Assembly: GCA_023667845.1 (NCBI GenBank)
Contig: JAMPIU010000206.1
Coordinates: forward strand, 62,001 to 126,000
DNA length: 64,000 nucleotides
Direction of reading: 5' to 3'
Source: Dehalobacter sp.
GTDB lineage: Bacteria > Bacillota > Desulfitobacteriia > Desulfitobacteriales > Syntrophobotulaceae
A program made the translations under genes and the position numbers. Every line of letters starts with the position of its first letter. Position 1 is the first letter of the stretch. The notes under the pieces were generated by a model, which saw only the letters and a list, made by a program, of their open reading frames with translations, did not search any database and had not been told where the DNA came from. Positions 50,847 to 59,304 of this stretch are shown one piece after another.

Positions 50847-52253
50847 TTAACACTCCATGTCTTCTTTGGAGAACTTCTTCGGAACAGTGGTCGGATAATC
50901 ACCGTTAAAACAGGCCAGGCAAACTGGATCACTACCTAAAGCCTTTTTCAGCCCTTCCTCCGACAGATAGTACAGGGTGTCCGCTCCGACAAACTTACGA
51001 ATTTCATCAATGTTCATTTGATTCGCAATCAATTTTTCCCTTTCGGCCGTATCGATGCCATAATAACAGGAATACTTCACCGGAGGTGAGCTGATCAGTA
51101 GATGAACCTCCTTGGCGCCGCATCCTTTGACCATCTCGACGAGCTTGGAGCTCGTTGTCCCTCTGACAATCGAATCATCAATCATCACAACCCTACGTCC
51201 GCGGATGACCTGCTTATTGGCATTCAGCTTAATCCGGACAGCAACTTCTCTTAACTCCTGCGTGGGCTGAATGAACGTCCGTCCAACATACCTGTTTTTG
51301 AGCAGCCCCTCCTCAAAAGGGATACCCAGCGTTTGGGCATAGCCCAAAGCGGCCGGCGTCCCGGAGTCCGGAACCGGAATAATCACATCAGCCTCAATCG
51401 GACATTCTTTCGCCAGCTGAACACCCATTTGCCTCCTGCTTTCCCAGACATTCAGATTATCCAGCGTACTGTCAGGCCGCGCGAAATAAATATATTCAAA
51501 AGAGCAGGGGGCAATCCGTTCCTGCGGCGTACCGAAACGGGTATGAAGCCCTGCTTCGTCGATCGTCACGACTTCTCCTGGTTTAACGTCCCTGACAAAT
51601 TCCGCACCGATCGTATCGAGCGCACAGCTTTCCGAAGCGAAACAGTACCGCTCTCCCAGACGTCCGATGCACAAGGGCCTCAGGCCATGGGGATCTCTCG
51701 CCCCGACAATTTTGTCTTCAGCCATGATCAGCAGTGCATAGGCTCCCTTGATATCAATCATCGTTTTGATAATCGCATCTTCCAGGCTATGCCTGCGGTA
51801 ACGTGCAATCATATTCAGAATGACTTCGCTGTCAATGGTTGTCTGAAAGACTGTTCCCTGACTGCCAAGCTCCTGTCTGATTTCTACGGCGTTCGTCAGA
51901 TTTCCGTTATGCGCCAGCGCCATCATTCCGTTCTGAAAATGAACAACCAGCGGCTGTGCATTCGATAACAGGCTTGAACCCGTCGTTGAATACCGGACAT
52001 GTCCAATCGCCATTTTCCCTTGCAGACCTGCGAGCAAATCAGGCGAGAATACCTCGGATACCAAGCCCATTCCTTTTTCTACAACGATTTTTCTTCCATC
52101 GGAAACAGCAATCCCCGCACTTTCCTGTCCCCTGTGCTGCAACGCATAAAGGCCATAATAAGTCAGACGGGCAATTTCCTTTTCAGGAGCAAAAATTCCG
52201 AAGAGACCACACTCCTCTTTGGGCTTGTCATCCCAGAGCAAATCCACAGTCAA
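50847..52253 (-). CDS. purF: Amidophosphoribosyltransferase
   Basis: The first committed enzyme of purine synthesis has 468 residues. A short propeptide ends before Cys15 ([12 protein letters not shown]), the glutaminase nucleophile. The PRPP motif is [14 protein letters not shown]. Cysteines at [16 protein letters not shown] and VCLAC match the B. subtilis-type 4Fe-4S enzyme. In B. subtilis purS-purQ-purL lie immediately upstream; here only 80 bp separates purF from purC. Confidence 0.97.
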   Translation of the reverse strand: MTVDLLWDDKPKEECGLFGIFAPEKEIARLTYYGLYALQHRGQESAGIAVSDGRKIVVEKGMGLVSEVFSPDLLAGLQGKMAIGHVRYSTTGSSLLSNAQPLVVHFQNGMMALAHNGNLTNAVEIRQELGSQGTVFQTTIDSEVILNMIARYRRHSLEDAIIKTMIDIKGAYALLIMAEDKIVGARDPHGLRPLCIGRLGERYCFASESCALDTIGAEFVRDVKPGEVVTIDEAGLHTRFGTPQERIAPCSFEYIYFARPDSTLDNLNVWESRRQMGVQLAKECPIEADVIIPVPDSGTPAALGYAQTLGIPFEEGLLKNRYVGRTFIQPTQELREVAVRIKLNANKQVIRGRRVVMIDDSIVRGTTSSKLVEMVKGCGAKEVHLLISSPPVKYSCYYGIDTAEREKLIANQMNIDEIRKFVGADTLYYLSEEGLKKALGSDPVCLACFNGDYPTTVPKKFSKEDMEC

Positions 52254-52333
52254 GAACTCCTTTCATCTACTGTCATATACTGTCCCTGTCCTCTAGCCGT
52301 TATGTTTCCAGCATCGTATTTTTAACAATCGCT

Positions 52334-53053
52334 TTAAGCATTTTCTACAGCATCCTTCAGACGGGCATAGACTTCGGCATACGCTTCTTCAATCTTGCCA
52401 AGATCCCGGCGGAAACGGTCCTTGTCCAGCTTTTCTCCGGTATCTTTGTCCCAGAAGCGGCAAGTGTCCGGAGAAATCTCATCTCCGAGCATGACTTTGC
52501 CGTCAATCAGACCGAACTCCAGCTTATAGTCAACCAGGTCAATCCCGGCCTTGGCAACAATTTTAGTCATGAGCTCATTGACCTTCAAAGCAATTTCCTT
52601 CATTTTGTTGATTTGTTCGATCGTTGCCCATCCCATCGCAAGTGCATGGGTTTCATTGACCATCGGATCACCGAGCGCGTCATCCTTATAATAAAGTTCA
52701 AGCACAGGCGAAGCCAGAGAATAGCCCTCTTCTTTGCCAACCTTCTTTACGAGACTGCCGGCTACAATATTGCGGACAACGATTTCCAGCGGAACCATCT
52801 TCAGGCGCCGAACAATTTGTTCCCTGTCACTTAAAAGCTCAACAAAATGCGTATCCACACCATTTTTTTGAAGATAGGAAAACATCATCGCGGACATCTT
52901 GTTGTTGATAATCCCTTTGTCAACAATGGTACCCTTTTTTATCCCGTTAAAGGCAGTTGCATCATCTTTGTACTCGACCCAGAAAACATTTTTGTCATCC
53001 GTATCATAGATTTTTTTGGCTTTGCCTTCATACAGCATTGCGAGCTTTTCCAT
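52334..53053 (-). CDS. purC: Phosphoribosylaminoimidazole-succinocarboxamide synthase
   Basis: SAICAR synthetase has 239 residues. Motifs are [52 protein letters not shown] and [18 protein letters not shown] precedes the ATG. The preceding gap (53054-53189) is AT-rich and shows no terminator. Confidence 0.97.
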   Translation of the reverse strand: MEKLAMLYEGKAKKIYDTDDKNVFWVEYKDDATAFNGIKKGTIVDKGIINNKMSAMMFSYLQKNGVDTHFVELLSDREQIVRRLKMVPLEIVVRNIVAGSLVKKVGKEEGYSLASPVLELYYKDDALGDPMVNETHALAMGWATIEQINKMKEIALKVNELMTKIVAKAGIDLVDYKLEFGLIDGKVMLGDEISPDTCRFWDKDTGEKLDKDRFRRDLGKIEEAYAEVYARLKDAVENA

Positions 53054-53189
53054 ATCATAACCCTCCAGTATTAATGTCTAAATTTACATCCATATTCAAT
53101 TTTCATCGTTTAATAAACCGTTTGAGTTAAGGCTGCTTATAATAATGTGATTTAAATAGATAATTTCCAAAAGTTAATTTTATGTTAGT

Positions 53190-54488
53190 TTATTTCTGTA
53201 GGCCGACCCTGCGGAAAATATAGTCAATGTTTTTTGTATGATACTCATAATCAAACAGCGCATCAACTTCTTCTTTGGTTAGAAACTGCATGATTTCAGC
53301 ATCCTGAAGCACATAATCCTTAAACGGCACTTTGGTATCCCAGGCTCTCATTGCGTTTTTCTGTACCAGCGCATAGGATATTTCCCTGCTCATACCCTTT
53401 TCAATCAGCGAAAGCAGAACCCTTTGGGAAAAGATCAAACCATAGACCTTTTCAATGTTTGCCATCATCTGTTCGGGGAACACTCTTAATCCTTCCAAAG
53501 TTTGGATCATCTTATGCAGCATATAATCCAGCGCAATCGTGCTGTCGGGAAGGATTACGCGTTCAGCTGAAGAATGGGAAATATCTCTCTCATGCCAGAG
53601 TGCGACATTTTCAAAAGCGACCTGGGCATTCCCGCGGATTAGACGGGCCATTCCGCAAATTCTTTCCGAAATAACCGGATTTTTCTTATGCGGCATCGCT
53701 GAAGAGCCTTTTTGTCCCTTGCCAAAAGGTTCTTCGACCTCATGGACGTCCGTCCGCTGCAGATTACGAATCTCCGTGGCAATTTTATCAAGTGAAGAAG
53801 CGATTCCGGCCAACACACCTACATAGAATGCGTGCCTGTCCCGCTGGATAATCTGGGTTGACACTGGAGCCGGCTTTAAACCCAGGCTCTCACAGACCCA
53901 TTCTTCCACAGCAGGATCAACATTCGCAAACGTGCCGACTGGACCAGAAACCTGGCCTACCCGGATCTCTTCGCGCGCATATCTCAGCCGTTCCTTCTGC
54001 CGTTTCATTTCGTCATACCAAAGTGCGAATTTCAGGCCGAATGTAATCGGTTCGGCATGAATCCCGTGCGATCTTCCCATTTGCAGCGTATCTTTATATT
54101 CAATGGCTTTCCTGCCTAAAACATCAATCAGCTTATCCATCTTCTCGAGCAGGATATCGGAAGCCTCAACCAACTGCAGCGAGAGTGAAGTATCCAGCAC
54201 ATCGGAAGAAGTCAGTCCGTGATGGATATATCTGGCCTCATCGCCGACGTTCTCAGCGACATTGGTCAAAAAGGCCAGCACGTCATGCTGGGTGACTTCT
54301 TCAATTTCCTTGACCCTGTCCCAGGAAAAAGCGGCCTTCTGACGGATTACTTCGACAGCCTCTTGCGGGATCTTTCCTTTTTTCGCCCAACCTTCGCAGG
54401 CTGCAATTTCTATCTTCAGCCAGAGCGTTAGACGGTATTCATCTTGCCATATTCTCCCCATAGCGGGAAGCGTGTACCTTTCTATCAC
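53190..54488 (-). CDS. purB: Adenylosuccinate lyase
   Basis: The fumarase/aspartase-superfamily lyase has 432 residues and acts twice in purine synthesis. Motifs are THHDVLAFL-like TQHDVLAFLTNVAE, HHGLTSSDVLDTSLSL, GRSHGIHAEPITFG and the signature GSSAMPHKKNPVISERICG with the catalytic Ser loop. It is the second gene of the operon after purE. Confidence 0.97.
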   Translation of the reverse strand: MIERYTLPAMGRIWQDEYRLTLWLKIEIAACEGWAKKGKIPQEAVEVIRQKAAFSWDRVKEIEEVTQHDVLAFLTNVAENVGDEARYIHHGLTSSDVLDTSLSLQLVEASDILLEKMDKLIDVLGRKAIEYKDTLQMGRSHGIHAEPITFGLKFALWYDEMKRQKERLRYAREEIRVGQVSGPVGTFANVDPAVEEWVCESLGLKPAPVSTQIIQRDRHAFYVGVLAGIASSLDKIATEIRNLQRTDVHEVEEPFGKGQKGSSAMPHKKNPVISERICGMARLIRGNAQVAFENVALWHERDISHSSAERVILPDSTIALDYMLHKMIQTLEGLRVFPEQMMANIEKVYGLIFSQRVLLSLIEKGMSREISYALVQKNAMRAWDTKVPFKDYVLQDAEIMQFLTKEEVDALFDYEYHTKNIDYIFRRVGLQK

Positions 54489-54515
54489 AGAAATTCTCCT
54501 TTATTTAAATATTTT

Positions 54516-55010
54516 CTAAGCTTTCAGCTTATCCTGAAGCGCACTATCCTTGGCTTCAACATCTGCCGCCATTTTTTGTCTAAAAGCTTTCAGCTGGTTC
54601 TGCAGTTCCGTATCAGCGATCGCCAGCATTTCCACAGCCAAGAGCGCTGCGTTGCGGGCACCGTTGATCCCGACCGTGGCGACCGGGATACCGGGAGGCA
54701 TTTGTACAATCGCATAAAGCGCATCTACACCCTCCAAAGCGCCACTCTTGATCGGGACACCAATAACAGGGAGCGTCGTGGCTCCGGCAATCACACCTGG
54801 AAGATGCGCGGCCATACCAGCTCCGGCGATGATCACCTTTCCTCCCTGTTTCTCAAAACTTTCCACCCATTCCACGGTTCTTTTCAGCGTGCGGTGAGCA
54901 GAAGATATTTTCATTTCAAAGGGTACTGAGAATTGCTGCAGGATTTTTGCTGCTTCTTCCATGATGGAAAAATCAGAATCGCTACCCATGATTACACCAA
55001 CAGAGATCAT
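54516..55010 (-). CDS. purE: N5-carboxyaminoimidazole ribonucleotide mutase (PurE)
   Basis: The protein has 164 residues. Core stretches are VGVIMGSDSDFSIMEEA, SAHRTLKRTVEWVE, VIIAGAGMAAHLPGVIAG and PVIGVPI. It is the first gene of the operon, preceded by AAGGAGG and a promoter with PurR boxes. No purK follows, so this may be a class II PurE that uses CO2 directly, or purK is elsewhere. Confidence 0.95.
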   Translation of the reverse strand: MISVGVIMGSDSDFSIMEEAAKILQQFSVPFEMKISSAHRTLKRTVEWVESFEKQGGKVIIAGAGMAAHLPGVIAGATTLPVIGVPIKSGALEGVDALYAIVQMPPGIPVATVGINGARNAALLAVEMLAIADTELQNQLKAFRQKMAADVEAKDSALQDKLKA

Positions 55011-55042
55011 TCGTTCATTTCCTCCTTTAAATGTTTTTCTTA

Positions 55043-55066
55043 TTTGTGAGCAGAAATAATCACAAA
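55043..55066 (-). promoter_or_regulatory. Hairpin in the purE leader
   Basis: TTTGTGA and TCACAAA form a 7-bp stem about 20 nt before the Shine-Dalgarno. A partly overlapping alternative pairs GCAGATAAT with ATTATTTCTGC. Possible leader control, but it is too short for a purine riboswitch. Confidence 0.3.
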
Positions 55067-55099
55067 TTCACCATATTATCTGCAATAAATTCTAAACAT

Positions 55100-55128
55100 A
55101 TTTTACCCGACAACAAATACAGGGTCAA
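55100..55128 (-). promoter_or_regulatory. Sigma-A promoter of the pur operon
   Basis: Minus-strand TTGACC, 17-nt spacer, TAAAAT. The start of transcription would fall near 55093, leaving a leader of about 80 nt. Confidence 0.8.
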
Positions 55129-55135
55129 TCAGAAT

Positions 55136-55171
55136 CCGAACATTATTTTGTTTTTTTGTTCTAATGTTCGG
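55136..55171 (-). promoter_or_regulatory. PurR operator: inverted PurBox pair
   Basis: CCGAACATTA (55136-55145) and TAATGTTCGG (55162-55171) are perfect inverted copies 16 nt apart, just upstream of the -35. This matches the paired PurBoxes of Gram-positive PurR regulons in sequence, orientation and spacing. purR itself is not in the window. Confidence 0.9.
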
Positions 55172-55184
55172 AATATAACCAATA

Positions 55185-55227
55185 ATAAGGAGACCTCCCA
55201 CAGCAATGCTACGAAAGGTCTCCTTAT
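55185..55227 (-). terminator. Stem-loop after the HD-GYP gene
   Basis: ATAAGGAGACCT and AGGTCTCCTTAT form a perfect 12-bp stem with a 19-nt loop. On the minus strand it is followed by ATTATTGGTT, a weak U tract. It separates the HD-GYP gene from the pur promoter. Confidence 0.55.
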
Positions 55228-55304
55228 CGGTTCATACATTTAGGCCTTGGATATCCATATTCTTGCCGCCTTCGTTCCAATTTTCGTAGAGGAATAATAC
55301 TTCA

Positions 55305-56372
55305 TCAATGATCCACAATGCTGGTGATCATCGTAGATAAATGCTTGGATAAATCCAGGTCGTCCGGATTGTCCAGGGCCTGATCGCCTTGAGTGATTAC
55401 CCTGACCACCGGTCTTGTTGGCAAAATAGGGTTTTGTTTGATAACAACACCGCGCAAACCATTGCTAAGCTCTATACCGGTCCCTGTCGGATACGGCGCC
55501 ACAGACTGAGCAAAAATGCGGACAATTTCAGGATCAAACTGCAGCCCTGAATGAACAATGATATATTCGTATGCCAGATAAGGCGGCATTGCATCGCGAT
55601 AAGGGCGCTTGCTGGTCAAGGCCTCATACACGTCGGCGACAGAGGCGATCCTAGCGTATTCATGAATTTCATTCTCTCTTAGTTCCCTGGGGTAGCCCCC
55701 GCCCTTCCATTTCTCATGATGCTGCAGCGCAACATGGGCAGACAGGATGCTGAAATCGCGATTGCCGCGGATATATTCATAACCATGCAACGGATGGGTC
55801 TTAATCTGCTCAAATTCTTCTTTTTCCAATTTACCTTTTTTGTTTAGAATTTCTTTCGATATTTTTGTTTTTCCGATGTCATGCATCAGAACTCCCATCC
55901 CGAGCTCCAAAAGCTGGTTTTGGGTAAAACCTTTGCCGATTCCGAGCATCAAAGCCAGGACTGTGGTATTGATCGAATGATGATACGTATATTCGTCGTA
56001 GCCGTTAATATCAGTCAGATTACTAAGGATATCAAAACTGTGCAACAAATCCTGAACAAGATTGAGAACCGCCAAACGGACTGAATCCGCATCTATCTTT
56101 GCCTCCGGATGTTTCTCGAGTTCATCGGTAACTCCCCGGACCGCATTATAGGCAATCTCTTTGGTCCTGTCGGTAATGGCATAACCGATTTCAACATCTT
56201 GAAACCGTTCATCTTGAATGAATACCATATCGTAGCCGATATCTTTAAGCTTTGCCAAATAGTTCTTATTAAGTACGACTCCTTCACCGAGAAGTATCCT
56301 GCCGTAGGAGTTTCTTATCGGTCTGGCCAGCACAGATCCTTCCTGAACATATTTGATATTGACTAACCTCAT
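55305..56372 (-). CDS. HD-GYP domain protein (c-di-GMP phosphodiesterase)
   Basis: The protein has 355 residues. The C-terminal HD-GYP domain has GVLMHDIGKTKISKEIL (HD pair), THPLHGYEYI, HHEKWKGGGYP (HHE and GYP) and ADVYEALTSKRPYRD. The N-terminal 110 residues resemble the small DUF3391-like module often found in these proteins. It probably degrades c-di-GMP. A TATAAT at 56417-56422 on the minus strand is a candidate -10. Confidence 0.9.
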   Translation of the reverse strand: MRLVNIKYVQEGSVLARPIRNSYGRILLGEGVVLNKNYLAKLKDIGYDMVFIQDERFQDVEIGYAITDRTKEIAYNAVRGVTDELEKHPEAKIDADSVRLAVLNLVQDLLHSFDILSNLTDINGYDEYTYHHSINTTVLALMLGIGKGFTQNQLLELGMGVLMHDIGKTKISKEILNKKGKLEKEEFEQIKTHPLHGYEYIRGNRDFSILSAHVALQHHEKWKGGGYPRELRENEIHEYARIASVADVYEALTSKRPYRDAMPPYLAYEYIIVHSGLQFDPEIVRIFAQSVAPYPTGTGIELSNGLRGVVIKQNPILPTRPVVRVITQGDQALDNPDDLDLSKHLSTMITSIVDH

Positions 56373-56593
56373 GTGAACTCCTTGTTATCAAGATTAAAGG
56401 TATTTTGACTGGTGTAATTATACCATTAAAATGCCATAATTTATATTGCATTTAAGCGGTTTATAGCGATTTTTATCATTTTATAAAGAAATATAAGACA
56501 CTGATGTCCTCAGACTCTTCTGAATTGTTCTTTAATTATTGAGTCCCCTCCGGAAGTAGTATCGGCACTTGCCGAAGAAATGCCTATACCTAG

Positions 56594-56641
56594 AAAAAAG
56601 CTGCTGCAGACACCGGATCTTTGTCTGTAGCAGCTTTTTTT
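56594..56641 (-). terminator. Terminator after the GntR-ABC operon
   Basis: AGCTGCTGCAGACA pairs with TGTCTGTAGCAGCT (13 of 14), with six A on the left and seven T on the right. It lies beyond the permease stop and reads well in both directions. Confidence 0.85.
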
Positions 56642-56662
56642 GTTATTCAGATATTTTTTTGA

Positions 56663-57448
56663 TCACATATCCATTTTATTCTCAAGTAAATAGGCGGAGA
56701 CACAGAAGAAAACGGCACCCAGCACCACCTGAATCAAAATTTGAATCAAAAGAAACGTATAGCTTGGCACCCCTGGACTGATCATCGAATTGGCACTAAA
56801 GATATCCGTTGTCAGCGTATTTGTTATGGCACTGTCAGCCCAGGCTAACAGCATAAAGATGATGAAGCTGATCAAACCGCCGAATTTTTTCTCAGCAAGG
56901 ATACTCTTGCGAATGGATATGGCGGCATAGATCATTAAAAACAAGCCCACAATCGATACAAACATCATCAACAGACTCACTGTAAAATAGGAAATCAAAT
57001 TAACCCCTTCCAGATGAACCTGATTGACGATCATTGAAAACAGATCACTTCCGACCAAAGCCCGAAGAGGTTCCCCGTAAAATCCCACAAAATTGACCGC
57101 AAGCAGCAGCAAGTAGACCATCAGAAACAGCAATCCTTCCAATATTGCAGTAATGACCTTGCTCCCAAGGATCTTGTAGCCACTGTTCGGCGTCAGCATA
57201 AACATATACCCCGTCTTATGGTCAAGATCGCGGCTGTACATCATTGTTACATCGATGATATATAGGATAAAAAAGATGCCAAGTATTCCCGAAAAAAATG
57301 CCCCCAGCACGATCATCTGTTCTTCGGTTGTATGCATACCAATTTGTAGCTTCACCAAAACAAATGCATTCAGGATCAGGACAATGGCCATAAAAATGCC
57401 CAACACCCTCCATTTTCGGATAAATTCATATTTAATCAGATTAACCAT
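56663..57448 (-). CDS. ABC transporter permease subunit
   Basis: The protein has 261 residues with about six membrane segments, of the ABC-2/YtrC-like type that pairs with short GntR-regulated ATPases. ATG at 57448 has AAGGAGG upstream and overlaps the ATPase 3' end by 8 nt; a longer frame from 57526 lies within the ATPase gene. The substrate is unknown. Similar YtrA-type operons respond to wall-active antibiotics. Confidence 0.85.
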   Translation of the reverse strand: MVNLIKYEFIRKWRVLGIFMAIVLILNAFVLVKLQIGMHTTEEQMIVLGAFFSGILGIFFILYIIDVTMMYSRDLDHKTGYMFMLTPNSGYKILGSKVITAILEGLLFLMVYLLLLAVNFVGFYGEPLRALVGSDLFSMIVNQVHLEGVNLISYFTVSLLMMFVSIVGLFLMIYAAISIRKSILAEKKFGGLISFIIFMLLAWADSAITNTLTTDIFSANSMISPGVPSYTFLLIQILIQVVLGAVFFCVSAYLLENKMDM

Positions 57449-58139
57449 GGTAAACCTCCTTATACAGTGCCTCAATCGAGCAGGATTTCTCCAATCTGAA
57501 TTTTTCCGCATCGCCGGCCAGTACAACCGTTCCGCGGTCCAGGAAAATTACTTCATCCAGAACCGTTTCCAATTCACTGACGAGATGGCTCGAAATAATC
57601 ACTGCACAGTCATCGCGGAAAGCACCCATAATCATCTTTACAATTTTTTCCCTAGAAATCGGGTCAATCCCATTCAGAGGTTCGTCCAGAAGATAAAGCC
57701 TGGCCTTCCGGGCCATCGTTACGGCCAGTTTGAGCCTGGCTTTCATGCCCGTGGATAAACTGCTGACTTTCATATTTTCCTGTAATTCCATGAACGTTAA
57801 ATATTCCAGTGCTTTATTTCGATCAAAATCCTCATACATGTCTGTGTAAAAACTGAGGATCCCGTCAATTTTCATCCAGCCGAACAGAAAATCATCCGTT
57901 GGCATAAAAGCCGTGAGTTTTTTGGTTTCTGCCCCGATGGGATAATCCATAACCGTCATTCTGCCAGAAGTTGGCTTAAAAAGGCCTGCGGCAATCTTAA
58001 AAAATGTAGTTTTTCCACTGCCGTTAGGACCGAGCAGTCCGTATACTTTGCCCTCTTCAATATGCAAATCCAGGTCGTGCAGTGCCTTGTTCCGGAAAAA
58101 TCCTTTGCTGACATTTTCAGCAACTAATACAGATGTCAT
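57441..58139 (-). CDS. ABC transporter ATP-binding protein
   Basis: The protein has 232 residues. Walker A is GLLGPNGSGKTTF, signature LSTGMKARLKLAVTMA, Walker B LYLLDEPLNGIDP, and switch His in ISSHLV. It is translationally coupled with the GntR regulator (ATGA overlap) and the permease. It belongs to the BcrA/YtrB-like class. Confidence 0.93.
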   Translation of the reverse strand: MTSVLVAENVSKGFFRNKALHDLDLHIEEGKVYGLLGPNGSGKTTFFKIAAGLFKPTSGRMTVMDYPIGAETKKLTAFMPTDDFLFGWMKIDGILSFYTDMYEDFDRNKALEYLTFMELQENMKVSSLSTGMKARLKLAVTMARKARLYLLDEPLNGIDPISREKIVKMIMGAFRDDCAVIISSHLVSELETVLDEVIFLDRGTVVLAGDAEKFRLEKSCSIEALYKEVYHG

Positions 58140-58504
58140 TGAACAGCCCCCTTATCCAGCCTGCTTTTTATCAGCGCAATCATTTCATTGGATGAGAATC
58201 CAAGTTCCTGCATCCCTTTGACAAAATTCCTAATCATCTCTTCGGCCATTTCCCTCTTCATATTTTCCACCTTTTCTTTGGATTCTGTGATAAATGTCCC
58301 GACTCCCCGCTTCGTAAATGTGATGCCTTCCCGTTCCAGCTCCCCAAAAACCCGTACCATGGTATTGGGATTCACATTCAGGTTCTGGGCATATTCCCTC
58401 GCAGAAAGCAGCTTCTCCCCTAAGTCCAGTTTGCCATGGATAATATCCTTTTTAATATGGTTCATGATCTGAACATAAATGGGTACATTGTTTTCAAAAT
58501 TCAT
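58136..58504 (-). CDS. GntR-family (YtrA-type) transcriptional regulator
   Basis: The protein has 122 residues. The winged-helix domain is PIYVQIMNHIKKDIIHGKL, SAREYAQNLNVNPNTMVRVFGELEREG and TKRGVGTFI. A short C-terminal tail (about 40 residues) is typical of YtrA repressors. ATG at 58504 has AGAGGTGAG upstream. It is the first gene of its operon and probably represses it. Confidence 0.92.
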   Translation of the reverse strand: MNFENNVPIYVQIMNHIKKDIIHGKLDLGEKLLSAREYAQNLNVNPNTMVRVFGELEREGITFTKRGVGTFITESKEKVENMKREMAEEMIRNFVKGMQELGFSSNEMIALIKSRLDKGAVQ

Positions 58505-58542
58505 ATGCTCACCTCTATTCACCGCCCTAGTTAACTATCTAT

Positions 58543-58571
58543 ATGGTACACTAGTGACGTGAACCTGTCAA
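58543..58571 (-). promoter_or_regulatory. Promoter and probable operator of the GntR-ABC operon
   Basis: Minus-strand TTGACA, 17-nt spacer, TACCAT. The -10 region overlaps an imperfect palindrome CTAGTGTA ... TTAACTAG, a likely self-binding site for the YtrA-type regulator. Confidence 0.55.
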
Positions 58572-58601
58572 GCGATTCTCTGCGAATGATTGAATGGCCG
58601 T

Positions 58602-58638
58602 CAAAAAGACCGATTACCATTGCTGAAGATCGGTCTTT
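58602..58638 (-). terminator. Terminator after the hemerythrin pseudogene
   Basis: AAAGACCGAT and ATCGGTCTTT form a 10-bp stem with a 14-nt loop, followed by TTGACGG on the minus strand. Confidence 0.65.
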
Positions 58639-58673
58639 CCAGATAAGATATAATTAAGATGTAGCTTATGAGC

Positions 58674-59051
58674 CTATTTAGCTTGCAGCTGCTTATCACT
58701 TTGCAAGATGTGGTTTAGAACCCAGTCGAAAATAAATATCATCAACTCCCGAATAAACTGATTTTGGTTTTCATCCATTTTATCGAGTTCAATACTTTCG
58801 ATTTTATCGATAAAATCATCATGCTCAACTTTTTGGCTGAAATATCTTGGGTATTTAATTTCCAGCATATATTCTTCTTCACATTTAAAGTGATATATTG
58901 TATATTCTTTTAGTTGTAAGATGATTGAGGCAATTTTGTCGTATTAGTTTTCCAAAAGATCATAGATCTTGTTGCCAATCTTAAAAAGCTGCCGGTGCTG
59001 CTGATCAATGGTTTCTACACCAATTGAATATTCTTCTTTCCACTCTAACAT
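58674..59051 (-). pseudogene. Bacteriohemerythrin gene with an in-frame stop
   Basis: A single frame of 126 codons reads LEWKEEYSIGVETIDQQH, YTIYHFKCEEEYM, QKVEHDDFIDK and WVLNHILQSD, a full-length hemerythrin fold. Codon 36 is TAA (58944-58946), flanked by matching sequence on both sides. In addition, the first His of the HxxxH iron-ligand pair is Gln (Q73, H77). A shorter open frame from 58868 remains downstream. The ATG at 59051 follows GGAGTGG. I read this as a decaying oxygen-binding protein gene. Confidence 0.8.
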
Positions 59052-59304
59052 TTTTCTCCACTCCTTTTTATGTTTAAACAACGCGTATAAAGATAATAAT
59101 TCTTTATAATTGTCAAATCTCCTTCCATTTTATAAAGTAACTACAAATAAATAATCAATACAAATTATTTGGAAATTTTGCATGTCAGATTAAGGTATAC
59201 GAAATCAGATCTTTTCAGAAAAGAGACCCGTATTCTGGAAACATGAAAACCAAGTCTAAAAATATTATAATTGAAATGATAAGAGAGCTATAGATAGGAG
59301 AATT
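59052..59304. other. Divergent AT-rich intergenic region
   Basis: The 253 bp between the hemerythrin pseudogene and the dipeptidase gene holds no open frame, terminator or clear promoter. The only supported signal is AGGAG before the dipeptidase ATG. Confidence 0.4.

Noticed and set aside
51956-52834. 292-residue plus-strand open frame over purF/purC
   Set aside because: It is the antisense shadow of two clearly conserved genes, has no binding site and no recognisable domain.
55011-55135. Purine riboswitch in the purE leader
   Set aside because: An ATAATATGG stretch resembles part of the aptamer, but the leader is about 80 nt and the conserved J2/3 and loop-loop elements are missing.
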